A program made the translations under genes and the position numbers. From contig NZ_JAUNHI010000005.1 of the NCBI RefSeq assembly GCF_030524025.1, forward strand, positions 1 through 64,000: DNA of 64,000 nt. Direction: 5' to 3'. The notes beneath the pieces were generated by a model that saw only the letters and a program-made list of their open reading frames with translations, did not search any database and was not told the DNA's origin. Below, one piece after another: positions 1-7,347 of the stretch; the first letter of the stretch is position 1; each line of letters starts with the position of its first letter. The DNA comes from Actinomyces sp. (lineage in GTDB: Bacteria; Actinomycetota; Actinomycetes; Actinomycetales; Actinomycetaceae).

Positions 1-56
1 CCAGCCACGAAACTACCCACAGCCGCTTGACACACCACATAGGGGCACCCCCCTTC

Positions 57-208
57 CGCGAGATCGGGACATATGGCACCTCGAGATCGGGACATATGAC
101 ACGGCGGGTCCGGAGCCCGGGAACCGCCGTCCACCGCACCCGACACCCCGTTGTCGGAGCCGCCAGATGCGGCGAACTCGAGGTGCAACAAGTCCCGATC
201 TCGCGGTG
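57..208. repeat. 23-bp intergenic repeat, locus 1 (two inverted units plus one direct partial unit)
   Basis: Positions 57-102 hold two tandem units read on the minus strand (core CGAGATCGGGACATATG on the plus strand). Positions 192-208 hold a shortened unit in the opposite orientation (GTCCCGATCTCGCGG). No convincing gene lies before position 308. The same unit recurs at six other intergenic places in the window. Confidence 0.85.
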
Positions 209-307
209 GGGCGGCGACATGGGGAGGAGTGCCCAGGCTGAGTGTCTCGACGAGTGGCGCGGGCTACTAGGCTTGCGGCACCCGAACCCGATGCGAAAGG
301 CGGAGCC

Positions 308-1885
308 ATGCGATCTGGTGGATTCATCCAGTCTCTCGGCGGTTCTCGCGCCGTCCTCAGCCTGAGCGCCAAGGTCCTCACCTGTCTGGCCCTCATCGGC
401 TCCCTGCCCCTCATGGTCCTCCAGCCCTTCGGGGCCCGTTACGAGCCCACGGTGGAGGTCCACGACGAGGCCGGCGTCCTCCAGGTCGAGGCAGTCGAGG
501 ACTCCCTGGCCTCTCTGGAGTTCCGTAAAGAGGTCGACCTCGAGGTCCTCACGTTGCCCGGCGCCGAGATCAGCGAGAACTTCAACGCCGCCGTGCTGGA
601 GTGGGCCCGGCGCAACGAGCCGGACTGGATCAGCGCAGCCGACCCCAACTACTGGGCCGATGGGCTCGTCGTCCTGGCGGTCTCGCCGGATGGCCGCTGG
701 GTAGGCACCTACTTCGGTGAGGACGTCAAGGTCGACCTGTCGCTCCAGGAGGACATCCAGGAGGCGGGCAAGGACGCCTTCCGTGCCGGGGACTGGGCGG
801 GCGGCCTGGAGCATATGGCCGAGAAGTCGGCCGAGGTCGTTGGGCGACCCGTGCCGTCGGTGTTCAAGCGAATCGTCCTGCCCGCGGTCGCGATGCTCGG
901 AGGAGCCGGCTGGCTCGTGACGATCGTCGTCGGGAGGATCCTGGCAGGCCGTCGCTTCGCCGCCGCCCAGCGTCACTACTCCTCGGTGACCGATGACTGG
1001 GAGTCGACCGAGCTCCTGGCGCGCACAATCCCGGCCGACGAGCCGCACGGCGCCCAGGTGCTCGTCCGCTTCGAGTGGTTCCAGAAGCAGTACCACGAGT
1101 TGACCGCAGCCTTCAACGAATTCGGGAGTCCCCGCGGCGCAGCCTGGTTCGCCATGAACATGCCCCGCCGCACCAAGGATCTCCAGCGCCGAGCCGGCGA
1201 GCTGGACTCCCTGGACGACACGATCGCCCATGCCTCGGCGCTGCTCACGATGTCCTCGACCTGGCCCGAGGCCTGGGAGAACGAGAAGGGGCCGGTGCTG
1301 GAGGACCTGGGCGCCATGGACGAGATGCTCGATTCCGTCGACAGCCATGACGTGGGCCTGAGCACCGCGGAGGAGCGGTCCTGGATCAGCGCTCAGCGTC
1401 AGCGGCTCGACATGACGACGACGGCCCTCCAGGCGCGCGAGATGACACCCTCAGCGGCCCTCGACACTCTCGATGAGATGTCGAACGAGATTCGGGAGCG
1501 CGTGCGCAGCCTGGCCAGGCGCGCCCTGGACGCAGACACCTCCGCCGACGCCGAGGAGCGGCGCAGGCGCTACCGGGACTCGTCGGAGGACGGACTCAAG
1601 AGCATCGTGTACTCCGGTGTCTGGCAGTCGGCGTCGGGCCGCGGGAAGTACTCGCCGTCCTCGACGATCCGGCTCAACCCCTCCTCCGCGGGAGGGTCTG
1701 CTGACGGGCTGCCCAGTGGCGTGGGCTCCTCGTCCAGCTTTGCCCCCGTGGCGGGCCTGGTGACCGGGTACTCCTCGGCCTCGTCCTACACGAAGCCGTC
1801 GTCGTCCTCGTCCTCCTTCGGCGGCGGGGGCGGGTCGTACGGCGGTGGTAGCTTTTCCGGGGCCGGGTCCAGCTCTCAGTTCTGA
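308..1885 (+). CDS. DUF5129/TPM-domain membrane protein with Gly/Ser-rich tail
   Basis: A 525-residue protein starting at the ATG at 308, preceded by GGAG at 302-305; the upstream extension of the frame looks non-coding. Residues about 17-38 form a hydrophobic signal/anchor segment. A TPM-like extracellular domain follows (about 45-170, including a DGLVVLAVSPDGRWVG stretch), then a second membrane segment (about 195-215), a long charged helical cytoplasmic region, and a C-terminal tail of Ser and Gly ending SSSQF. This architecture matches the actinobacterial DUF5129 family (related to YgcG/TPM proteins), whose biochemical role is not settled. It is a stand-alone plus-strand gene; a hairpin repeat follows the stop codon. 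Confidence 0.8.
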   Translation: MRSGGFIQSLGGSRAVLSLSAKVLTCLALIGSLPLMVLQPFGARYEPTVEVHDEAGVLQVEAVEDSLASLEFRKEVDLEVLTLPGAEISENFNAAVLEWARRNEPDWISAADPNYWADGLVVLAVSPDGRWVGTYFGEDVKVDLSLQEDIQEAGKDAFRAGDWAGGLEHMAEKSAEVVGRPVPSVFKRIVLPAVAMLGGAGWLVTIVVGRILAGRRFAAAQRHYSSVTDDWESTELLARTIPADEPHGAQVLVRFEWFQKQYHELTAAFNEFGSPRGAAWFAMNMPRRTKDLQRRAGELDSLDDTIAHASALLTMSSTWPEAWENEKGPVLEDLGAMDEMLDSVDSHDVGLSTAEERSWISAQRQRLDMTTTALQAREMTPSAALDTLDEMSNEIRERVRSLARRALDADTSADAEERRRRYRDSSEDGLKSIVYSGVWQSASGRGKYSPSSTIRLNPSSAGGSADGLPSGVGSSSSFAPVAGLVTGYSSASSYTKPSSSSSSFGGGGGSYGGGSFSGAGSSSQF

Positions 1886-1918
1886 GCGTCTGAGCGGCGC
1901 CGGGCTGGTCCCCGCCGT

Positions 1919-1981
1919 GTTCGCACCTTCTGCCACCAGTCCGGACCTTGATGGTGCGATCTGGGAGCACAAGGTACGAAC
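1919..1981 (-). repeat. GTTCGTACC hairpin repeat, copy 1 (divergent, inverted orientation)
   Basis: The ends are GTTCGCACCTT and AAGGTACGAAC, forming an imperfect terminal inverted repeat. Read on the minus strand it aligns with the copies at 50.9 and 53.1 kb (shared GTTCGTACCTTGTGC, CAGATCG and GCACCA blocks). It sits just 3' of the DUF5129 gene, in a gene-free stretch from 1886 to 2387 that otherwise holds only the repeat and operator elements listed below. Confidence 0.7.
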
Positions 1982-2229
1982 GCGACGTCCTGCCGACTGG
2001 TCTCCGACCGGGTCGCCAGCGGGGCCCGGCGGCGCTCGGCCGGCCACCGCGAGCCCCCACTGGCGGCAGCCGGTACGTCAAGAGTCGCGCGACAGGACAC
2101 CCGCGCGAGACTCCCCCCAACGCCCAACCCATGCGGACCGACAGCCCCGCCTGCACCCGCCTACGACACACCCACCTTCCCGCACCACCCCAACGATCCC
2201 CCACCCTCTGGTGAGACAGGCTCACCGTC

Positions 2230-2290
2230 AAGCCCTTTGACAGTAGGCGACAGTAGCGTTGACAGCCGATGGCGTCTGGGGTGGTGGCGC
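2230..2290 (+). repeat. GACAGTAG-type repeat flanking the AlbA_2 regulator, 5' copy
   Basis: The block runs from AAGCCCTTTGACAGTAGG through GTTGACAGCC to a GGGGTGGTGG tail. It contains TTTGACAGTAG (2236-2246), GACAGTAG (2249-2256) and GTTGACAG (2258-2265). A nearly identical block lies at 3829-3891, directly after the regulator gene. About five differences separate the copies over about 62 bp, two of them single-base indels. Confidence 0.85.
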
Positions 2291-2353
2291 AAGTCTGGAG
2301 TGGCCTGTCGTCTGCGGATCGAGCGGTCGAGCGGGCTGTTGCGCTACTGACAA

Positions 2354-2377
2354 CTACTGTCAACTAGTTTACAGTAG
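2354..2377. promoter_or_regulatory. 24-bp palindromic operator candidate upstream of the AlbA_2 regulator
   Basis: The arms are CTACTGT (2354-2360) and ACAGTAG (2371-2377), with an AACTAGTT core. 22 of 24 positions are self-complementary. The arms are the same heptamer (ACAGTAG) that is iterated in the flanking repeats. It ends 4 bases before a GTG (2382) and 10 bases before the ATG (2388), so a bound protein would block transcription or initiation. Autoregulation by the encoded HTH protein is inferred. Confidence 0.65.
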
Positions 2378-2387
2378 AACCGTGAAA

Positions 2388-3803
2388 ATGGATGCTGCTG
2401 CAGTGCGAGCGCTGTCGAGGTCGGAGCGAGGGCGGCATCTTGCGGCCATGCCAGAGTCTCAGTGGTTCGAGCGCAAGTCCACGAGGGTGGCCCAGAAGGC
2501 GCTCGCGGCTGCCATCATTGGCATGGCGAACGCCGAGGGCGGGAGCGTCGTCGTCGGATTGAGCGAGGGGCGTGTGGAGGGGGTGGATTCGGACCTGAAG
2601 CAGGTCAACCGGCTTCGTCGTGTTCCGCTGGAACTGATCGAGCCCCCGATCCTGATGCGCATTGACGAGGTTGAGGTGGTCAACGATCGTCAGGAGGAGG
2701 ACCACGTTCTACTTTTCGTTGTGAGTCCCAGTCAGCATGCGCACCAGAGGACGGACGGCGAGGCTTTCGTGCGCGCGGGCGACTCAACAATCAGGCTCAG
2801 TCGTTCCGCCTGGCAGGAACTCGTTTACGATCGTGAGGCGGACAGTTATGAGGCACAGCCGGCACCAGCCGGGACCGACGCGGTCGACGGCGCTCATGTC
2901 TTCCGGCTCCAAGAGGCGATCGGGGCCGAAGGAGATGTGTTGCATGTCCTGCGTGCGAGGAGTCTGGTGACGGCTGATGACCGGCTCAATATCGCGGGCC
3001 TGCTCCTGCTGGCCGACAGGCCGCAGCGCTACCTGCCGCAGGCTGTCGTGAGAGTGCTGAGGTACCAGTCCGACGAAGTCGGCGAGGGCTCTCGTCAGAC
3101 GATGGTCGCTGATGGTGATCGGCGGCTCGAGGGCCCGATCCCGACGATGCTGGATGCCGCCACTGCGCTGGTGGACCAGTGGGCGCCGCGGCGGCGTGCG
3201 CTCAGGCCCGATGGCCGCTTCGGTAGCATCGATGTCATCCCGAGGGAGGCATGGTTGGAAGCCGTTGTCAACGCGGTAATTCACCGCTCGTACTCCATGG
3301 CGGGTGACCACATCAGGGTCTCGATCTTTCCGCATCGGATCGAGGTCTCGTCCCCGGGGAGGTTCCCTGGCTTCGTCAGCCCCGATCGTCCGCTGGAAGT
3401 CGCCAGATATGCGAGAAACCCGCGGATCGCAAGGGTTTGCGCCGACTTGGGTTATGCGCAGGAACTGGGTGAAGGAATCCGGCGCATGGTGGGAATGATG
3501 CGGCAATCGGGGCTGGCGGATCCGCTCTACCAGCAGACTGCAACCAGCGTCATTCTTCGACTCGACGCCGCCACGAGGATTGCCGGGCTCGACCCCGAGG
3601 GGCTGGGAAAAGAAGCTGCGGAGATCGTGGCTCTGCTGCGCTCTGTCGGCCCTCTCGGGACGTCTGACATCGCCTCGGCGATCGGGGTGAGCCGACAGAC
3701 TGTCCTCAAACGGCTTAAAAGTCTTCGTGAGCAGGGTGTTGTCGAGCGCAGGGGCCACTCGCCCCAGGATCCTCGAGCAACCTGGGTCGTTCAGAGGTCC
3801 TGA
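2388..3803 (+). CDS. AlbA_2 (Schlafen-like) / HATPase_c_4 / HTH regulator
   Basis: A 471-residue protein from the ATG at 2388; a GTG at 2382 is an equally possible start and no Shine-Dalgarno is visible, so translation may be leaderless. The N-terminal AlbA_2 domain (about 20-130) includes the WFERKS motif. A GHKL-related HATPase_c_4 segment with EAVVNAVIHRSYS and a SPGRFPG strand lies at about 280-375. A C-terminal winged helix-turn-helix (about 410-455) includes TSDIASAIGVSRQTVLKRL. The family is usually annotated as an ATP-binding transcriptional regulator and is frequent in accessory regions. Base composition is less GC-rich than in neighbouring core genes. The gene is bracketed by near-identical GACAGTAG repeats and has a palindrome of the same heptamer over its start, suggesting a self-contained, self-regulated module. 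The target beyond itself is unknown. Confidence 0.85.
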   Translation: MDAAAVRALSRSERGRHLAAMPESQWFERKSTRVAQKALAAAIIGMANAEGGSVVVGLSEGRVEGVDSDLKQVNRLRRVPLELIEPPILMRIDEVEVVNDRQEEDHVLLFVVSPSQHAHQRTDGEAFVRAGDSTIRLSRSAWQELVYDREADSYEAQPAPAGTDAVDGAHVFRLQEAIGAEGDVLHVLRARSLVTADDRLNIAGLLLLADRPQRYLPQAVVRVLRYQSDEVGEGSRQTMVADGDRRLEGPIPTMLDAATALVDQWAPRRRALRPDGRFGSIDVIPREAWLEAVVNAVIHRSYSMAGDHIRVSIFPHRIEVSSPGRFPGFVSPDRPLEVARYARNPRIARVCADLGYAQELGEGIRRMVGMMRQSGLADPLYQQTATSVILRLDAATRIAGLDPEGLGKEAAEIVALLRSVGPLGTSDIASAIGVSRQTVLKRLKSLREQGVVERRGHSPQDPRATWVVQRS

Positions 3804-3828
3804 TGGTCCGGGGCTGTCGCCTGCTGTT

Positions 3829-3891
3829 AAGCCCTTTGACAGTAGGTGGACAGTAGCGTTGACAGCCGACGGCGGCTGGGGTGGTGGGCGC
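3829..3891 (+). repeat. GACAGTAG-type repeat flanking the AlbA_2 regulator, 3' copy
   Basis: Nearly identical to the block at 2230-2290 and in the same orientation (AAGCCCTTTGACAGTAGG, GACAGTAGCGTTGACAGCC, GGGGTGGTGG). It starts about 25 bases after the regulator's stop codon. It could be a second binding-site cluster or the scar of a duplication that inserted the gene. Confidence 0.85.
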
Positions 3892-3961
3892 GGTGGGCCG
3901 CCGACTGTCGCGGACCGGAGCGCCGTCGGTGTGCCGGAGATCCTCATGTCCTCGCGCCACC

Positions 3962-4008
3962 GTGTCATATGTCCCGATCTCGAGGTGTCATATGTCCCGA
4001 TCTCGCGG
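3962..4008 (+). repeat. 23-bp intergenic repeat, locus 2 (two tandem units)
   Basis: Two head-to-tail copies of the unit with core CATATGTCCCGATCTCG, lying between the AlbA_2 regulator and the DUF5926 gene. Confidence 0.9.
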
Positions 4009-4090
4009 TGGGGAGCGGCGGGTGAGCGGTGAGGGGCGGTGGGGGAGTGGGGGCGCAGGGAGTGGTGTGGGGCCCGGTAGGGTGGCGGTC

Positions 4091-4960
4091 ATGTCGAAGA
4101 AGAAGCGCCAGCCGCGCCGTTCGGCCGACAAGGCCCCCAAGAAGCAGCAGATCCCCTTCGTCGCGCGCCCCTTCGAGGGCATCGTGAACGAGGAGGACCT
4201 GGTCGCGATGATGCAGATCATCCCGGCCGCCTCGGCGAGCGTGCGCCTGGCTGAGGATTACGGCGGGGCGCAGGTCCGGCTCGTCACCCTCCTGCCCGAC
4301 ATCATCCCGGCGCTCCGACGCGCCGACGGCGAGGTGCTCGTCGCCCTCCAGACCTCCATGCACTCCGGTGACGCCAGCCGTGACGTGGCCGCCGCGCTGC
4401 TGTCGGCCCTCGAGCTTGAGAAGGGCTCCGGCCTGGTTATGAACGGCCTGCCCGAGCCGGGGCCGCGGCTTCAGGACATCCTCGACCCCGCCGTCACTCC
4501 GGTGGTCACCGTGTCGGACACTTTCGACTTCTGGCTCGACGCGGAGGCGGCCGCCAACCCCGAGGCGCGGCGCACCATCGAGGAGGTCAAGGACGAGCTC
4601 GCCCCGACGGTGCCGGTCCCCGGCGTCGACCACGCCTACTGGTGCCGCATGAACGGCAAGGAGTTCGTCCGGTGGGTGCGCGGCGACGACGAGGACGTCT
4701 TTTTCGACGCCTTCGCCCGCGTGCATGCCGCCCGGCAGTCCGACCTGGAGGAGGGGGCGCGGTTCATCGGCGCCTTCCGCGCCTGCGGCTTGGCGATCCC
4801 GGTGTGGGAGCTCAACCCGGGCACCGAGGCCGAGGATCTGACCGCCCCGATGCGCGCCATGGGCGAGCGCCTCGAGGCGGCCCTGGCCGACGACTCCCCG
4901 CTGGACGCCGCCGCCCGGCGCGCCAAGGCCGGCATCATCTCCCGCCAGGTCAACCTCTGA
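4091..4960 (+). CDS. DUF5926 family protein
   Basis: A 289-residue protein beginning MSKKKRQPRR at the ATG at 4091. The highly basic first 25 residues, the lack of a signal peptide and the acidic alpha/beta body fit the actinobacterial DUF5926 family, of unknown function. Motifs seen include VARPFEGIVNEEDLVAMMQ near the N-terminus and GVDHAYWCRMNGKEFVRWVRG in the C-terminal half. No enzyme active site is recognisable. It stands alone and ends 11 bases inside the convergent small ORF on the other strand. Confidence 0.85.
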   Translation: MSKKKRQPRRSADKAPKKQQIPFVARPFEGIVNEEDLVAMMQIIPAASASVRLAEDYGGAQVRLVTLLPDIIPALRRADGEVLVALQTSMHSGDASRDVAAALLSALELEKGSGLVMNGLPEPGPRLQDILDPAVTPVVTVSDTFDFWLDAEAAANPEARRTIEEVKDELAPTVPVPGVDHAYWCRMNGKEFVRWVRGDDEDVFFDAFARVHAARQSDLEEGARFIGAFRACGLAIPVWELNPGTEAEDLTAPMRAMGERLEAALADDSPLDAAARRAKAGIISRQVNL

Positions 4961-5174
4961 CGGCGCGGCTCGGCGCGGGCTGGGCCGCCAGGCGCGCCGT
5001 CCTGGCCAGGTGCGCCCGACGGCGCTCGGGCCCGCCCTGGTCGACGCGCCCGAAGTTGACCCACCGGCGGCCGCGCATGCCGAGCTGACGCAGGGTCGTG
5101 CCGAGGAACACGCGGGGGATGGCGTTGCCGGCGGCCACCCGCAGGTACCAGGTGGGTGCGGCCGAGGTCGTCAT
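4950..5174 (-). CDS. small hypothetical protein (74 aa)
   Basis: The frame reads MTTSAAPTWYLRVAAGNAIP onwards with ordinary protein composition through residue 48, then an Arg/Ala-rich tail. It has no recognised domain. It is convergent with DUF5926 and overlaps its 3' end by 11 bases, which is common for real genes here. It is retained because the first 48 residues look coding rather than like a GC-driven shadow; the call is tentative. Confidence 0.45.
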   Translation of the reverse strand: MTTSAAPTWYLRVAAGNAIPRVFLGTTLRQLGMRGRRWVNFGRVDQGGPERRRAHLARTARLAAQPAPSRAVRG

Positions 5175-5349
5175 GACAGGGCATGGGCGTTCTCTGATCC
5201 GAGGGTGCGACGGGTTGGGACGGTGCGGCGGATGGGTACGACGGGACGGGCTGGGTCGGGTGCGGCGAATGGGACGGGTGTGACGCGACGTGTGCGGTGC
5301 CTCGACGTCATGCTAGGCCCTTGCCAGGGCGCTGCGTGGCGGGGCCGCT

Positions 5350-6474
5350 CTACTGCAGGACGAAGCCGTGGCGCAGCGGGTCGTGCGGGTCCAGGACGAG
5401 CCGGTTGAACGCGGTGATGTGGGCCGCCGCGGTGATCCGCGGGATGATGGCGGGGCGGTCGGTCACCGTCGTCGTGCCCAGGATCTCCCCGCGGAAGCGC
5501 GTGCCCAGGATCGACTCGTGGGAGAGCTCGTCGCCCACCGCCAGGCGGCCGCGGGCGTGGAGGACGGCGAGCTTGGCGCAGGTGCCGGTGCCGCACGGGG
5601 AGCGGTCGACCTGGCCGCGGCCGAAGACGACGACGTTGCGCACCCCCTCGGGCGTCTCCTCGTAGACCTCGACGAGGTCGACGCTGGCGATGTGGGGTTG
5701 CAGGGGGTGGCGCACGGCGATCTCGGCGTTGAGGCGCTCGCGCAGGAGCAGGGCCCGACGGCGCAGGAGGGGCAGGTCCTCGGGGCGCACCCGCACGCCG
5801 AGCTCGCGGGCGCGCACGATCGCGAAGAAGCTGCCGCCGAAGGCGATGTCAAGGACAACCGGCAGCCCTTCGACCTCGGTGCGCACGTCGAGGCGCTCGA
5901 CAAAGGCGGGCACGTTGGTGAAGGAGACCGAGCAGACCCGGGAGCCCTCGACGCGGGCCTCGGTGTGCACGATTCCGGCTGGGGTGTCGAGGACGACCGG
6001 GGTGACCGGCTCGCGCGCCTCGATGATCCCCGTGGACAGTGCGGCGGTCACGGTGGCGATGGTGCCGTGACCGCACATGTTGAGGTAGCCGCCCCCGTCC
6101 ATGAAGACGACGCCGAGGTCGGCCTCGGGCAGGCAGGGAGGCAGAATGACCGAGCCGAACATGTCGGCGTGCCCGCGTGGCTCGCATATCGCGGCGGTGC
6201 GCAGGTGGTCGAGGCGGTCGCGCAAGTCTTCCTTGCGCTGGGCCATCGTCTCGCCCCGGATCTCGGGCAGGCCCCCGGTGATGACGCGGGTGGGCTCGCC
6301 CGCCGTGTGGGTGTCGATGACGTCGATGGCCTCGACTTCATCGACTTCAGCGACGGCGTCGACGGTCGGCGCGCGGGTGGCGGAGGTGGCGGTGGTGCTG
6401 GTGGCGCCGGCGTCCTGGGCGGGTGTGGCGGGCTGTGTGACGGTACCGGTTGCGTCGGAGTCGACGGCGTTCAC
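5350..6474 (-). CDS. proline racemase family protein (hydroxyproline epimerase/proline racemase-like)
   Basis: A member of the proline racemase/4-hydroxyproline epimerase/trans-3-hydroxyproline dehydratase family. Both catalytic cysteines of the racemase/epimerase type are present: one in NMCGHG and one in DRSPCGTGTCAKL (residues 147 and 307 counted from the upstream GTG at 6513). IDTHTAGEPTRV is the usual N-terminal motif. Two Cys argue for racemase/epimerase rather than dehydratase activity (family knowledge). I prefer the GTG at 6474 because AGGAGGG lies at 6478-6484, and a TAGGAT -10-like box at 6514-6519 would start the transcript downstream of the GTG at 6513. About 45 residues of Ala/Thr-rich linker precede the catalytic domain even from this start. 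No transporter or oxidase partner adjoins it. Confidence 0.8.
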   Translation of the reverse strand: MNAVDSDATGTVTQPATPAQDAGATSTTATSATRAPTVDAVAEVDEVEAIDVIDTHTAGEPTRVITGGLPEIRGETMAQRKEDLRDRLDHLRTAAICEPRGHADMFGSVILPPCLPEADLGVVFMDGGGYLNMCGHGTIATVTAALSTGIIEAREPVTPVVLDTPAGIVHTEARVEGSRVCSVSFTNVPAFVERLDVRTEVEGLPVVLDIAFGGSFFAIVRARELGVRVRPEDLPLLRRRALLLRERLNAEIAVRHPLQPHIASVDLVEVYEETPEGVRNVVVFGRGQVDRSPCGTGTCAKLAVLHARGRLAVGDELSHESILGTRFRGEILGTTTVTDRPAIIPRITAAAHITAFNRLVLDPHDPLRHGFVLQ

Positions 6475-6610
6475 GGTCCCTCCTGGTTCGGGTGCGTCCT
6501 TGCTGTGGTCCACATCCTACGAGAGGGGGTGGGTCGGTGGAGCCTCGGCCCGGCGCGGAAGGTCATCATGAGCAGCCGAGGACAGAGAGCGTGAACGCGC
6601 AGCAGGCTGA

Positions 6611-7076
6611 ACGGATGCGGCACGGGCCGGGGTTCTCGGTGCCATCCTCTTCGAGCGGACGATGGATGGCCGGATCGAGGGGCGTCCGACCGCCGAGTAC
6701 CTCTGGGAGGTCAAGCGGGTCGTGCCCTTCCGCAAGGTCGACCAGAGGTTGGCCGAGGATCTGCTGCTCGCCGCGCTCACTGAGCGCTTGGACGCCCTGG
6801 GTGAGGGGCGTGAGGTCATGCTCAGGGTGACGATCCCCCAGCGTCGACGACCTCTACGCCCCGCTGATCGGGCATCCGCGGGTCATGCGGGTGGTGGCGC
6901 TGTCGGGCGGGTAGGAGCGCGAGAACCCCAACGCCCGGCTGGCCCGCAACCCCGGGCTCATCGCCAGCTTCTCGCGCGCCCTGCTCGACGGGTTGTCCGA
7001 CGGGCAGAGCCAGGAGGAGTTCGACACCGTGCTGGCTGAGACGGTCGAGAAGATCTTCCGGGCGTCGGTGGCTTGA
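6611..7076 (+). pseudogene. fda: class I fructose-bisphosphate aldolase remnant
   Basis: Conceptual translation gives a class I aldolase fragment: GAILFERTMDGRIEGRPTAE, then YLWEVKRVVPFRKVDQRLA, then directly the C-terminal part (LLLAALTERLDALGEGREVML, DLYAPLIGHPRVMRVVALSGG, ARLARNPGLIASFSRALLDG). Three lesions are visible. The N-terminus is missing. The central barrel, including the Schiff-base lysine region, is deleted between KVDQRLA and AEDLLLAAL. A one-base insertion in the C run near 6838 is followed by an in-frame TAG at 6912-6914, where a Tyr is expected. It cannot make active enzyme. Confidence 0.8.
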
Positions 7077-7187
7077 GGACAGGGCGCGACGGACAGGACA
7101 TGACGGACGGTCCGGCCGGACGCATGGGGCCCGCCGTGATCGGTCGTCACCCGGTTGGACGCGCCGGGCATGTGGTGCAGCGTCACG

Positions 7188-7226
7188 CGGCGGCCGCCAT
7201 CGGACATCCTCCGACGGCGGCCGCCG
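7188..7226. terminator. long GC hairpin, possible bidirectional terminator
   Basis: CGGCGGCCGCC (7188-7198) pairs with GGCGGCCGCCG (7216-7226), and the stem continues inward with TCGGA/TCCGA across one mismatch, leaving a 5-base loop. There is no T-run. It lies between the aldolase remnant (plus) and the 3' end of the Z1 gene (minus). The rest of 7077-7347 holds nothing I recognise. Confidence 0.4.
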
Positions 7227-7347
7227 GCGTGCTGGTTGACCGGCAGTGTGTGTTACGGGCGCCGTATTCGTATCGAACCAGACGAAAGACCACTATAACT
7301 CAAGCGTGTCGTCCTCGCCGAACCGCTTGAATGACTCCTTGCCGGTA

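Noticed and set aside
2230..3891. Insertion sequence carrying the AlbA_2 gene
   Set aside because: The flanking repeats are direct and operator-like, there is no transposase, and no target-site duplication could be made out.
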